Part shown: piece by piece, positions 1-11,968 of the stretch
Numbering within the stretch: the stretch's first letter is position 1
Layout of the letters: each line of letters starts with the position of its first letter
Source: Ramazzottius varieornatus
Taxonomy: Eukaryota; Tardigrada; Eutardigrada; Parachela; Ramazzottiidae
Length of the DNA: 64,000 nt
Assembly: GCA_001949185.1 (NCBI GenBank)
Contig: BDGG01000002.1
Location: 2,370,467 to 2,434,466, forward strand
Direction of reading: 5' to 3'
Notes under the pieces: generated by a model
Told to the model about the DNA's origin: nothing
Databases searched by the model: none
The model's input: only the letters and a program-made list of their open reading frames with translations
Program-made: the position numbers and the translations under genes

Positions 1-53
1 GTGCAACGATGAGGGTCACACCGCTGCGATGGATGGCGTCGGAGGCTGTGGCC

Positions 54-666
54 ATGTCGAAGGGATCGAAAGGAGGAGCAGTCTCTCCCCGCGCCAAGCC
101 CGTACTTCGAGGATGGCTAGCAGCTGATACCCGTATCCATGCAATCTACGGCTTCGCCCTCGCCATCGGTGGTTGTTTGTGGTATCGAGTGTATGTCTGT
201 GATGCGAGGAAGGCGAAATATGCCGAGTTCTGGAGGTGAGTGACGAACTGTGTACTGGGAATATCCCAGGTCGTGTTCATTGGTCTGCTCTTTGAATAGA
301 ACCTACGATGCCCATGCTGACTTCAAGAGGATGGTGAAAGCTGGAGATATCTACCCCGATATCAGTATCGAAGATGTGGAAGCTTATGAAAGAGATATCC
401 TGTAAGTGGGAACACGTTCGGAAACAGCTTCGTTCAGTGGGTTGTTCGTTGTCGATTGATTTGGGGATTTGATTGGCACTTTACAGTTTCTTCCATCGTA
501 ACTTCGCGCAGTCACGGGGTCCTGGTGTATATTAGGGTATTGAGAAATCACGTGGCTGCGCGAGGTTCGTAGTGCGTTGGTTCGTAGTGCGCGGTGACAG
601 ATTCAGCTGCGCATTTATCTTACTTTCGTTTTCAGAGCGAAGCGCGCTGCTGCCCAGAAGAAGTAG
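54..666 (+). CDS. COX6C: Cytochrome c oxidase subunit 6C
   Basis: Nuclear-encoded small subunit of respiratory complex IV in the mitochondrial inner membrane. Exons 54-235, 300-401 and 636-666 join in phase into 104 residues. The core is family-typical: a basic N-terminal stretch (LRGWLAADTRIHA), one membrane helix (IYGFALAIGGCLWYRVYV), then ARKAKYAEFWR, TYDAHADFKRMVKAGDIYPD and a lysine-rich tail ending AAAQKK. The usual length is about 75 residues, so this copy has a longer N-terminus and tail. In-frame ATGs lie at 9, 33 and 54; I chose 54 because it gives the length closest to the family, but an upstream start or exon outside the window is possible. The match is by recognition of the family pattern, and intron 2 (402-635) shows a clean gtaagt..cag pair. 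Confidence 0.88.
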
Positions 667-1706
667 AAAGCTTCTTACCGCGAAGTTTTAGGGTGTAAAG
701 TGAAGCAACTTACGAAAGGAAAGTTCGCGTGAAGCTGTGAGTGTTGTAAACTGGGCTTCTGCTATTTCGTGTGTGGTGAGTTTTTGACTTATCCCAGATT
801 TTACCTTACTGAATCTACCTACGTTTCTTGTCCGGAAGCTCCCTAGATCACGCATTCACAAGTTGGAACTTTGATATTTGCAATGATGTAGAGTTTTGAG
901 CGAGAGCGATCTGGAGTACTGAACGAAGTAAAGCGAGCAACACCTTTTTCATATGTTCGAGTGAGGCGCGGTAAGCGGTACTTTCGTGCGGCGACAAGCC
1001 CGCAGTAGACTTCTTCACCCGTATCGCAGCTCACAAAGTCAGGAGATGATAGCCCGTTCACTATTTGAATAATAGTTTCGAAAAGATACGGGCCTACTTC
1101 TCTGATTTGGGTAATAACTCTGCGTTGGGTATTCGAGCTCCCAGCGAACGACTAATACAGGTGGGATACTCTTCGTCACTGTTTGTATCGGTCAAAGGTT
1201 CGTTTGATATTTCGTAAGCCGGTCAATATTGAAACTGTACCGATCCTCATGGATCAAGCCAGCTCTTTTTCTTCTTCGGACTTTGAATTCATACTCAAAT
1301 TTGCGACCTCTTGAGACATTTTTTACACCGTTCACTTATTCTGAAATTCTCCATATGGTATCAGACGTTTTCTGAGGTTGCTTGACGGGATCGTACTCTA
1401 GCGTGAAGGCGACGGATCTTTTACTAATCAAAGGTAAACAGTGCGTATATCACTCTTATCATGGAAATTCCGTGGAAGGCGATAAAAGTTTGTATGAGTA
1501 AACCGTAAAAGTTAGTGGGCAACTACGAAGCTAAACTTCGTTGCGCTACATTCACAGACTTTCCTTCGACGATCCTTTGCACCTGTTTCGGTATCACACA
1601 ACTCTCCATCACTACCATCGTTTTTGCTCTTTTGTGTGGCTTTACAACTAGATTTCATCTCTCATGCCTTGATTTACTGGACTGGAATACTGAGGAGGTG
1701 AAAAAA
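667..1706. other. Intergenic, no gene seen
   Basis: About 1 kb between COX6C and the transferrin-like gene. No coding exon with splice sites was recognised; short open frames here look random. The right part presumably holds the promoter and 5' UTR of the next gene, but I see no clear TATA box. Confidence 0.5.
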
Positions 1707-4700
1707 ATGTCGTATATAAATTTACGGATAATTTTCATCGCGATTCTTGGACTCATTTCGGACATCTCTATAACTTCCGGTCAGAACAATCCCTGGCAGA
1801 GTAATAATCCCAACGCCAACGGCGCGAATAACCCAGCGCCGTACATCGCACCGGGTTCTCAGCCCAACATGAACCCCGCTTCTTCGCTCGGATATCCTCA
1901 GGGATTGAACTATCCAGCTGGGACAAGTAGCCAACAGGGAACTTACGGATGGAACGCCGCACAACAACAAGAAGCTAGTCTATACAACAACCAACCGCGG
2001 TTGGTGGCTGGACAGGGGAACAACCAGCTAAACGGTGGCAGTACCTACCAAGGGAACAATCCACTGAGTCAGGGTACCAACAACGTCAACGCATTTCCGC
2101 TCACTCAGGGGACGAACAATGTTAACATGTTACAAGGGAACCAGCCGTACCAGACGAGTATGCCGATGGCAGGAGGATATCAGCAGGAGCCTGTGCCGCC
2201 AGGTTACACGCCGTTTCGGTTCTGTGCGGTAACGGATTCGGAGGAGCAACACTGCCGAACGATGTGCTGGACGTTGAACAAGGAAAAGACGTTCCGGTCA
2301 GGGGTCCCGGAGCCTTTTAGAGGGAAAAGGCAGGCTGGGACCAAGCCGGTCAAGTTCCACTATCAATGTGTTCGCGCCATTGACAAGTGAGTAAAACATT
2401 ACTGTTCAACCGGTTGATCGGGTTTGCTGTCGTTGAAAGAAATGTCGTTGGAAACTTGAAATTTAAAATCGTGGTGATTAGTTCCACCAAAACGGGTCTG
2501 AACGATTAAATTACTAAACAGTAACCTGTGATCTGTTGGGACTAAATTGAACGCAGGAGACGAGACTGTGTTTTTCAGAACGATAATCAAGCTTCGCATA
2601 TTTGTAGACTGGAGTGTATGAAATGGACATCTGGAGACCGAAACATGGCCCGAGTGGACGTGGTGTTGGCCACTCCGGGAGAGGCTTACGTCGGCATGGA
2701 ATACAACTTGGTGCCTTTATCTCAAGAAGTCTTTCTTGTACCCGGAAGTGGGCGAGGTGGGTCGTCGTAGCTTTGAACTGAAATAGTTGTTGAGTCTTTT
2801 GTTCTTTATTCAAATCAGCAAACTTGTTAGACGATTTTTCACACAGAATGACAAGCTCAAAGTTGATGGATGTTTTGCAGTGGATTTTGTGGATTCGATC
2901 GTGGCTGTAGTTCGAGCCGAGGCCGGGATCGATCGCGTGGAGCAACTGCAAGGAAAAACTGCTTGTTTTGGACCTGTGGGAGACACGACTTGGGACTTTG
3001 TCGTCGCTCACCTTCGCGGCACTGCTCGTCAGATATCTCGGCCAAACTGCCAAGAGAATGACATGGACGTCATCATGCGCTACTTTGGCGACATGTGCGC
3101 ACCTTATGATCAACGTAATTTCACCCAGGCGGAAAGTACGTTCTCTTACAGTATATTATTGATTATTAAAGACCATCAATCGTCAATCTTGTGTAACCAT
3201 CATCTACGGTATTTTTTCCAGATGCGCGATATCAAAAGTTGTGTCGATTCTGTATGGCGCAGTGTCCGAACCCACAAAGTGTTGCGCGCGACCACGCCCT
3301 TAACTGCCTGACCCAAAACCCACAAGCTAACGTGGCTTTCATGCCTTCCTCCGTTTTACAAGAAGCGCTACGAATCGGAACTCTGCCCAACCCAGCTGGG
3401 TAAGTACCCTTCCCATGGATAAATCAGTCGGGAATCTCAGTGGTGTGAAAACAGAACTTTCTGGATTTGGGCAGTTATCACGTGCTCTGTCCGCAAGCGC
3501 AAGAAGGTAAAGTCCCACTCGGTCCCCAACAAGGCGGCAGTCCGTGGAACAGCAACACACGTAGTGTCCAAGAATGGTCAGAATGCTACCTGGGTCGCAC
3601 GCCCACTAATGTGTACCTGACTCGCGCCAATGATCCTTTCTACGAGCCGATGTCCGACCGGCTGTTTGAGATCTCATTCGGTGGAGGCTCGCAAGATCCC
3701 CTGACTGGTGGTCCACCACAGCGTCATCAGTGGCTGGAGAACTTTGTTCTCAGTCGGTACGAGGGACAGCAAAGAGTGTACTCCCTCAAGCCGCTGAAAT
3801 CACCCGATATGAGAGGCGCCAATGTTTACTTAGGTACGAAACCTCTCAAAAGTCCCACCCCCAATGATAACATTCAGATTGGGCCTTCTGTATTACAGAT
3901 GGTTATATTGCATACATGCAAGACGAAAATACTTGTTCAAATCAAGCCAAAGCCAAATGGTGTACGATCACTGCGCAAGACCAGGAGAAATGCCAGATGA
4001 TGCAGCAAGCTTTCAAGGTACCCAGACGGAGAATTTTGGGTCGTCAGATGCATTATCACTGAGTGCATTATTTTTGGCATGCAGGCCCATCGGATCCGTC
4101 CAGAACTACAGTGCGACGTACCGGTGAAGAATACTTTCCAGTGTATTGACAAAATCTACAGGAACCAGTCGGATATCGCGCTGATCGATATTGGTGATCT
4201 AGCTACAGCGTCAAGGTACTATAGAAAACCGATGAATTCCTTAGCGGTATATACAAAATCAGACTCGCGGTAGACGGAAAGTTTTCTTACAAAAACTGAG
4301 AAGGATTTTTCTGATGTTTGATACTTTTTTTCTCAGGCACCACGATGCGATACAGCTCGCGCAAGAACGCTACATGACTTCCAGTCAAAATCAGTACAGT
4401 CAATGGGGCAACCAAAACAGTCAGTTCGGTCCGCCCAACAACATGGCTGGAATGGGAATGAGTGACAACAGCATGGACGAACTCCACTCCGTGGCGGTCG
4501 TCAGAGGCATCGACATGTCCAGTCTATCCTCCCTCCGTGGAAAACGCGCTTGCTTCAGCGGCCTACACGAAGCTCACGGCTTCGTTCTCCCCATGACAGC
4601 CCTCAAAGACAACGGTTTGATCGACCGACGAGCTGACTGTCGTTACATCGAACAAGCCGAAGCCTTCTTTGGTGACTCGTGTCTTCCCGGTCTGGGTGAT

Positions 4701-5799
4701 GGCGAACTGAACCCGCGAGGACAATACAGGGACAAGCTGTGCAAACAGTGTACGGGCGGATGTTCGAGGAACCCCGGTAGTGTGGCGAATCTGAATAGCG
4801 GGAATAGGTATGCAGGTCCGTTGGGCGCCATATCTGGGCTGAGAGAAGGGAAGTGCGATGTGGCGTTTGTGCCGCATACCGTGCTGGCGGAGATCCATAG
4901 CAGTGAACGAGCACAGTATATGCTGGTGTGCGTCAACGGAAGACAGGGATTGGATGCGTACACGAGCTGTAATTTGGGACGCGCACCGGGAAGCGTCTTG
5001 ATCACCAGCAAGTAAGTTTTGAGTTTCATCTTTTCAGCTACCGTAACACACGAAACAGAGTAACAAGAGACAGGAGCGAAAGAACATAGAAAATTATTAG
5101 AAAAAGTAAGTAAGATAGAAAACTGCCGACAAGTTCGTTTATTATGTATCCTGAATTCCTGGCGAGATGTTACGGATAAGTGGAACAAGCACCGTACACG
5201 TGTACTGTATACGAGGGGTTCTTTTTGTCGTCAGGTACAAAGGTTTCCAAGAGAAGCGCCGTCTGGCCGAAATGATCCTGTCTGCCAGTCGCCTTTTCGC
5301 CGCTGACACTTCGTCTTCATCTTCCGGCATGAATCCGTACCAACGCATCCACGGTTCGCTGACCCCTTTGAGTCTCGAACGAAGTCGCAAGACCTTCAAT
5401 ATGTTCGGTAAGCGCAACCTGACGACCAATGGCGCGTCCATGTATCCCCAAGCCGGAGGACAGCCTGGTGGCTACGGACCCTACGCTCCCACCAACCCGA
5501 ACCAAGGCTATCAAAGCGGCCAAGGTGGCATGACGCTGGCTCCAGGTGGCGTGGACTACAACCTAATGAACACTGGACACCACACACTGTTTGGCATTGG
5601 AGCCTATGACCTACGAGGGTTCCCGGATATCAACAATACGCACCCGAGGGAAGCTCTGGGTCAAAGTTACGTGTACGTGGCGGAAAGGACCGAATGGAAA
5701 GGCTGTAATGAGAATAGTGGGGCCAGCTGGGGTATTAGTGTGTCGTCGTTTTCTGTTTTGTGTCTTACGGTAGTACTTTCGGTGCAGTGGCTATCGTAA
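1707..5799 (+). CDS. GPI-anchored, two-lobed transferrin-like protein (melanotransferrin/Tsf2 type)
   Basis: Nine exons (1707-2386, 2608-2756, 2881-3135, 3222-3399, 3475-3833, 3899-4017, 4085-4215, 4337-5011, 5235-5799) sum to 3111 nt and 1036 residues. A signal peptide (about residues 1-25, MSYINLRIIFIAILGLISDI) is followed by an Asn/Gln/Pro/Gly-rich stretch to about residue 168, then a first lobe opening RFCAVTDSEEQHC and a second opening KWCTITAQDQEKC. Both lobes keep the family's cysteine pattern and blocks such as EYNLVPLSQ and LRGKRACFSG. More N/Q/G-rich insertions lie in lobe 2. The C-terminus (about 1014-1036, SSFSVLCLTVVLSVQWLS) is hydrophobic with no basic tail, as expected of a GPI signal, matching the membrane-anchored melanotransferrin branch. 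The usual iron and carbonate ligands look mostly replaced (see findings), so iron transport should not be assumed. An in-frame GTG extension upstream of 1707 is not a credible eukaryotic start. Confidence 0.85.
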
Positions 5800-7621
5800 A
5801 CTGACCGGGGATGGTCTGGCGTTTTGTTTCACCTCTTGTTGTTTATGCTATGGTCCCATATTCGATATCTTAACGGTATGCAGAAGTAAACTGCTCAGCT
5901 TAGTTTACTGATTTTCTTTCGAGTTCCGCGTCGGGCTGCAGTAGTTTGTTACGATTGCCTGGAAAACTGAGTATCCTCTCAAACTAGAAAGGCTGACCTG
6001 ATCTTTCTTCCGTCGCTCAATCCTGATCTCCAGACATCATGCAAAGAGCTTGACAGTCGACATCCGGATTGCTGCACTAGCTCTGAGTGTCCACTCTCAT
6101 TCGGCCTCATGTCGAATCTTAAAATTATAACGCCGAGCCGATTCGCCGTCCGGTGATTTCGTGTCGACGGCATGGCACTGACACCGAGCTATGGGGGAAT
6201 CCTTCACCTGGCCAAAACAATCACACAGGATAACCGGAAGGCGCCACGCCAGTTTGCGTCAGTCTGTTCGGTCGTTGAAAATACAGCAACTAGCGGAAGC
6301 AGCCCACCGGGCTTTGCGAGGCTTGCTGGATCAGTACTGTTCGTTCCAGGGAAAATAGCTAAAATGATATCTTGCCTGCGTTTTGATTTGTTGGCTGGAA
6401 ACTCATATCGGCCAGATCTATTCTGGTAGTTTCAGCCTTTCGTATCGCCATCATACAACTCTCGGGTAGAAGTTGTTAACTGCATTGCCGCATTGGAAGG
6501 ATGCGGAGAAAATCAGCATGGACAATGCATCAGCAGATAGTAACCTGTCGAGCCACATGACAGCAGGCAATATTTCGTCGAGCGGGAACCACGAAGACCT
6601 CTTCCAATCCACTGCTGATGTACACTGGCTCGCCCTTACCTTATAAATTTGCTGTGCGGGTGTCATCACCAATATTCTGTTGCTCGCTTCTAGCGGTAGT
6701 GGACGATCGCTCAACCAGTCCCGGAACTTGCCTTATGGTCCGCGCCTGTTTTCCGCCGAGATACTTATATCCACGATAGTTTATCCGGGGTTGGCACAAT
6801 ACCGGGAGCGCGGCGCTTTCTCGTAGATACTCGTAGTACTCTTTCGGTACTGTATGTGAAAAGTTTTACTTCGTACTTTCCGTACAGGGAGGATGGTTTG
6901 TGGCCTGATCTGGCGCCAACCAATCAAAACAACTATTCGAAATTCGAAGATTGATTTCTGGACTCTGGATTGCTCTTCCGGTAGTTCTCATCTTCCATCA
7001 GCTCTTTTCGCGATTCGAACAATTTTCTCCCGGTTCCAGGTCATTTTCAAGATGCCGAACTTGAAGCAGGTCGTCCTTTGGTCATCGCTGTGCCTCTCGT
7101 CGGCGCTGGTCCAGAAGTTCTCGCTGGATAACGGTCGCGTTCCCATGCGAATGGCTTGTTTCGTCGTCTTCCTCATAGCCTTTCGCTTCTGCTAATCCGC
7201 AGCGCGCCGTCTTTATTCCATCTACGACTCGTGATGTGGCCCACAGATGCACGGGTTTTCACTACCAAACTACCGCTGATAAGACCCAGTAAGTCAAGCT
7301 CACGTCATAACATGCGCTGATAAGAACGCCGTATCGTTCCTCGAACTGTCTCTGAACCTTTCCACCGCGATGTTCACACATCATGCATTCCTCAGGTTTC
7401 TTCCGTTTATTATAGTCTGAGAGCATGTCCCTATAGTTCAACCTAGCACTGAGCAGTTCTGTTGGGAGATAGGCTCGCGAAGCCTTTGGACGATTCGAAC
7501 TCCGTTGACTGTATGGATTACTTTTAGATGTAGAAACTGCAGCCATCCAACAAGCTTTGCTGTCGACAGCGTCCTTCCTGTTTCTCCGTCACACCATCCA
7601 GGCGCATCCATCGACGGGAAA
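5800..7621. other. Intergenic / possible 5' UTR of the K+ channel gene
   Basis: No convincing coding exon. A 48-codon frame starting at 7050 begins with a hydrophobic segment (LKQVVLWSSLCLSSALV) but has no supporting context. Non-coding 5' exons of the downstream channel could lie here. Confidence 0.4.
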
Positions 7622-10600
7622 ATGCCGAATCCTGCCATGCGAAAGTTTTCTGCTTACCGGAAGTCGTCAGTTTTCACCATCGACACCGTTTCCGACACCG
7701 GGTAAGTTGGTACACTCAGGGCTGAGCCTTATGTCTTAGTTGCGACCGGGGCCGTGCTTTGTGCACCGCGAAGGGGGATCCGGCACAGCCTTTAATTCTT
7801 CACCCGCAACGAAGCACAGTGTTGTGGTTTGATCAGCCAATCAATTACATGCTTTTCGATTGTTAGCTCACTTGGCTGATTGTGCTGTGTTCTGTTGTCC
7901 AAGTCAGTGCAACGGTCTCACTGAAGTTCTGCATTGCTGCAGGTGGGAAACGGACATCCATCCTCGTCAACGAAGACGTCAAGAAACACTGGCGACACAG
8001 CTATCTCTTCCGGAAGGAAACTTCTTCCGGAGACGTTTGCAAGAGGTTATTAACCGACGGCCCGACAACAAGGAGTCCAAACCCGCTGAAAACTTCCGCA
8101 GTCGGTTGTTGCTGAAAACTGGCCTGTATAATATCCTGGTAAGTTCTAGTTCCTCTACCCTCTTTAGCTCGAGCTTGGCATGAGGATGTTTGAACAGTAA
8201 AACATTGGTGATGTTGCAGGGCAAGCATATTCCTGATCGTCGGATGCGCTTCTTCACAGACTTTTGGAACACTTTGGTCGATCTGAAATGGGCTTACGTA
8301 CTTCTCTTGTACGAAATTTTTCTGCCTGGTTTTTCTTGGCAAACTGGTTCACCGCTTGCTTCGTAGTTTCCTCTTTACCTTGATCTCCTCGTGGCTGTTC
8401 TTCGCCACCATCTTCTACCTCGTAGCCGTGGCGCATGGGGATTTTCACTCCGCGAGCGACGAGTCCTTTTCTCCTTGTTTCGCGAACTTCCACAACTTCG
8501 CTTCCGCCTTCCTTTACTCGATCGAAACCATGCATACGATAGGCTATGGACATCGTTATACCACGGAAAGCTGCGCATCCGCCATCGTTTTTATGTAAGC
8601 AGAAAACACCAGAAAGCTCCGTATTTCGCACTATTCCCGACGACAATTTAGAAGGAAAACGTTGAGAAACATGCCTACTTGTTTTCCTCCTTAAGCCTCT
8701 TGTGAAATGGTCCTCTTTACAGGTGCCTCTCAGCCTTAGTTGGATGTGCCTTGGAAGCCTGCATCGTCGGCGTAGTCTTCGCGAAGTTTCAAATGCCGGC
8801 GCAGCGGGCACAGACTTTGTTGTTCAGCACGAACGCGGTTGTTTCCAGTCGCGATGGTCATCTGGTCTTCCTCTTTCGCGTTGGCAATGTCCGCAAGAGC
8901 CTCATCATCCAACTAGCCGTAAGATTACTATTTGACTCGGCTTCGTTCCGGTTTCGACATACTTGAAATGGTTATTACATACCTGCATACAGCTATCCAC
9001 AGCCTGGTAAGGGCGTAATGTGTACACATGTACGAAAGCGCGTTTGAGTTATTTGATTATCATGCGAACTTATCTGTTATGCGATATTCGTTCTGGAAAA
9101 AATGCTTGATTGGGGTTTGCAGATTCGGGCGCATTTGGTGCATCATCGGCTTACGTCGGAAGGCGAGCTGATGCCATTCCACCAGCACGAGATCGTCTGC
9201 AAGCTGGACAGTATGAGCGGCAACGCCTTCAGCTTGTGGCCTGTCACGGCCTGTCATGTAAGGAGCACTGATCCAAACAAATACCTCATCTAATTGCTTT
9301 GGTTGGTTTCCTTACAGGTAATCGATCGAAGTAGTCCGCTGTATGAACTCAACAAAGAATCTCTCAAACACTCCAAGTTCGAAATCATCGTTACATTAGA
9401 AGGTACGAGCGTTTCTTTATCCGAGGTTCTTTCCATACTAAAATAATACTCCGGTTTCGATCACAGGTGTCGTAGAAAACACGGGTTCGGTTCTCCAAGC
9501 CCGTACTTCTTACACGCCTCAAGAAATCATTTGGGGCCACAGCTTTACGGGGCTCTTGACCTACCGGAAGGAAAAAGGGCAGTATGTCGTTGACTTTAAC
9601 CACTTTCAGAAAATCGAGGTGAGAAATTCCTTTTGCAGTTTAAATCGACTGAAACCTGCAACAGAAATTACAGTGGCAGTTGTTTTCCAAGTGGCGCATG
9701 TTGTTACCGGCTGTAGGAGTGCGCCACGTGGAAATACGAGTTTGTTTGCCGAGGCTCAGCAGGCCGTACAACTCCCATTCGAATTCTCACTTGTGCTGGC
9801 CAGTGGGTTCTGTTCGAAAACATTTTGCACCGGAAATAACGATACTCAGGAAATATTTAGAGATTAAGTTCAGCATATTTTCGAAATAATGTCATAGGTT
9901 GAAGATGAATTCTGTATTTAATTTTGGCGTTTTTAGTCGGTCAAAGATATGCTAGAGTATTCAGCCCGTGAGCTCGAGCAACGGGACGGCACCATGAGCG
10001 CGCCAGAATTCGATACCGAGGAGGTGCTCACTCATATCCGGTCACGAACAGCCAGTGATGCGATAGACTGCGCCCCACCCCGTCATCGCAGTAAGTCCTT
10101 CAACGTGGCGCTTTCCATACTGGATGTCGGACAAACGGGTCCGATCGTTGAAGAAGCTGGAAGTCTCCGCAGTGCCCGACGACGAAAGTCCTCACATGGA
10201 CGCTTCTCCAACGTCGAGCAGGTTGAAGAAATTTTCAGGCCGTCTAGTCCAAGCTTAGCTCGAGCTGTTTCGGCGTCCGCGCAAAACTTTGAAGTCATGC
10301 AGACCATGGCGAGAGACTACGAGGTAACATGATTGGCGTCATGCAGAATCGTGATGGAGTAAACAAAATGATGGAATAAACAAATGGGACCTGGGCACAC
10401 TAATTTAGCCAGATCGTCTTCTGATGTGGCGCACACTATCAGTCAACTGCAATGAAAGCGTGCGCCACTTGAGGTAACAATCCGGTTGACTTCATGTGGC
10501 GCACGTTTCATTGCTTGTGGTCCACAGCCTGTGCCACTTGGGAAAACGAACTGATTCAGTCGCTCTGTTCCTGTTTCAAGTTTTTTCTTTCGTTTCAGAG

Positions 10601-10887
10601 GAAAATGTCGCGGCAGCAGAATGTCTCTCATGAGGATGCAAGTCATTCTCATGGGTTGCATATGCGTTCGCGAATGAGTACGAGTAGCCCGGACATAAAG
10701 CGACGCTTGGCCATGATCGAGTCGGTCTCGGAGCCCATTGTGGAACTTGAGATGGAGGAAGCTAGTACCGACAACGCTGACGAAGTAAGTTGTGGTTATT
10801 CAATTCGGTTGATCGTTCAGGGAATACCCATACGAACTGCCTGTTTCACTACAGGTGACCGAGGTGAGTCAGGTGACCAGACTTTGA
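7622..10887 (+). CDS. Inward-rectifier potassium channel (Kir family)
   Basis: Eleven exons (7622-7701, 7943-8138, 8220-8308, 8367-8594, 8723-8918, 9123-9257, 9318-9402, 9467-9618, 9937-10323, 10599-10784, 10855-10887) give 588 residues. Order: basic N-terminal domain ending LLKTGLYNIL; slide helix and TM1 (about 105-142, LVDLKWAYVLL then ISSWLFFATIFYLVA); pore helix and filter TIGYG (179-183) with the flanking Cys pair (SPC, TESC) that forms the conserved Kir disulphide; TM2 with Glu209 at the rectification-controller site (GCALEACIVG); then the cytoplasmic beta-sandwich (RAQTLLFSTNAVV, RVGNVRKSL, FEIIVTLEG, IIWGHSF). A Ser/Arg-rich tail ends VTRL, a class I PDZ-ligand pattern. Oddities: His178 before the filter, where Thr is usual, and MPAQR after TM2 where Kir channels usually have a PKKR-like PIP2-binding cluster. 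The 58-nt intron 8309-8366 is inferred from frame and homology. The start Met is the least certain point. Confidence 0.87.
9683..9736. repeat. GTGGCGCAC hairpin repeat (Kir intron 8)
   Basis: TTTTCCAAGTGGCGCA, about 20-base loop with GTTACCGGCTG, then TGCGCCACGTGGAAA. Best-formed copy of the family. Confidence 0.8.
10419..10547. repeat. Two adjacent GTGGCGCAC hairpin repeats (Kir intron 9)
   Basis: Copies at 10419-10474 and 10489-10547, each with GTGGCGCAC on the left and GTG(CGC)CACTT on the right. Confidence 0.8.
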
Positions 10888-11968
10888 GAACCTCCTCGCA
10901 AACCCGAAACTTTTCGTTTTGTGACACATGTTGTGGTGGTAATGTAAGGTCCAATCGATGTTAGAGTTACTCTATGTAGTAAATATCAAACTTGCATTGG
11001 CTAGGTGTTTGTTTGAGTCTGCTGTTTCCTTTGTTTGAACCTAGAGGAAGAACCGATTTCTTATCCGAAACCATTGAGGTGAAACATTCGGGTTATGTGC
11101 CTTGAGCGGGTAACTGATCGTTTCCGGTCTCGAGACTATCGACGCGTAACTTACTACACCGAAGAACGGGTCACATGTTATGGTACCCATGACTATTTCC
11201 TTAATTTGGGTGGCCGGGCAGATGAAATGAACTAGATCTTCTACGCAAGTGGCGCGCTTTTAACGTCGACAAACTACAGCCAATTTAATACGCATATAAA
11301 TACATTATATCCAATGGGTAGTAAAGGCTACTGAGTTTGATCGCTTGAGTGAATATCAGATAACCCCCCCCCAGCCTTATGTCGACATCCTCAGCTCTGC
11401 AGCACAAAGCGATCAAGCCGGCGAAAATAATCAAAAGCATGGGGATATGCATCTCCACTGGACGATATCGTCGGAATCAATCGAAGCGTTGCCGCTTTCG
11501 GCCGGTGGCCGGAGGTTTTGTTCAGGCAGCTAGTTAGGCGAGGCGCGTGAACTAGCAGAAATAACTTCAAGCGACCGGACCAGGAAGTATGTATGGGGGG
11601 AACGGACAGACTAAAGTAGGCACCTCGCTCCTAAGAATTGCATCATATCGTACTGGCGATGAACTCAGCTCCCGTGCCTGGACGCGCCCTTGGTAAGTAT
11701 CACTAAGTGACTAATCTTTTTCGATTGCAGGGCAACACTCGACTTTCGACTTCAAAAAATCTGATTAGATGCTGATTGTCTACCATGAAATTCCAAGATT
11801 CCAAGAAATTTCACGCTTCTAAGCATGCTGTCCACATTCCCCAATTATGTTGGCTTGACCACAGAGCCAAAAACCAACGTGAACATTATCCATCAACAAG
11901 TACATTGCGGCAACGGTGTTTGTCCCAAAGGGTATCTAGCGATATGCAGTTGCACCGTGAAATGAAAT
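10888..11968. other. Intergenic between convergent genes
   Basis: Holds the 3' ends of the channel gene and of the I29-domain gene. No coding exon recognised. A single half-copy of the GTGGCGC hairpin repeat lies near 11246-11258. Confidence 0.4.

Noticed and set aside
1515-1706. Upstream 64-codon extension of the transferrin-like reading frame
   Set aside because: It begins with GTG, which is not a normal eukaryotic start, and the signal peptide starts at the ATG at 1707.
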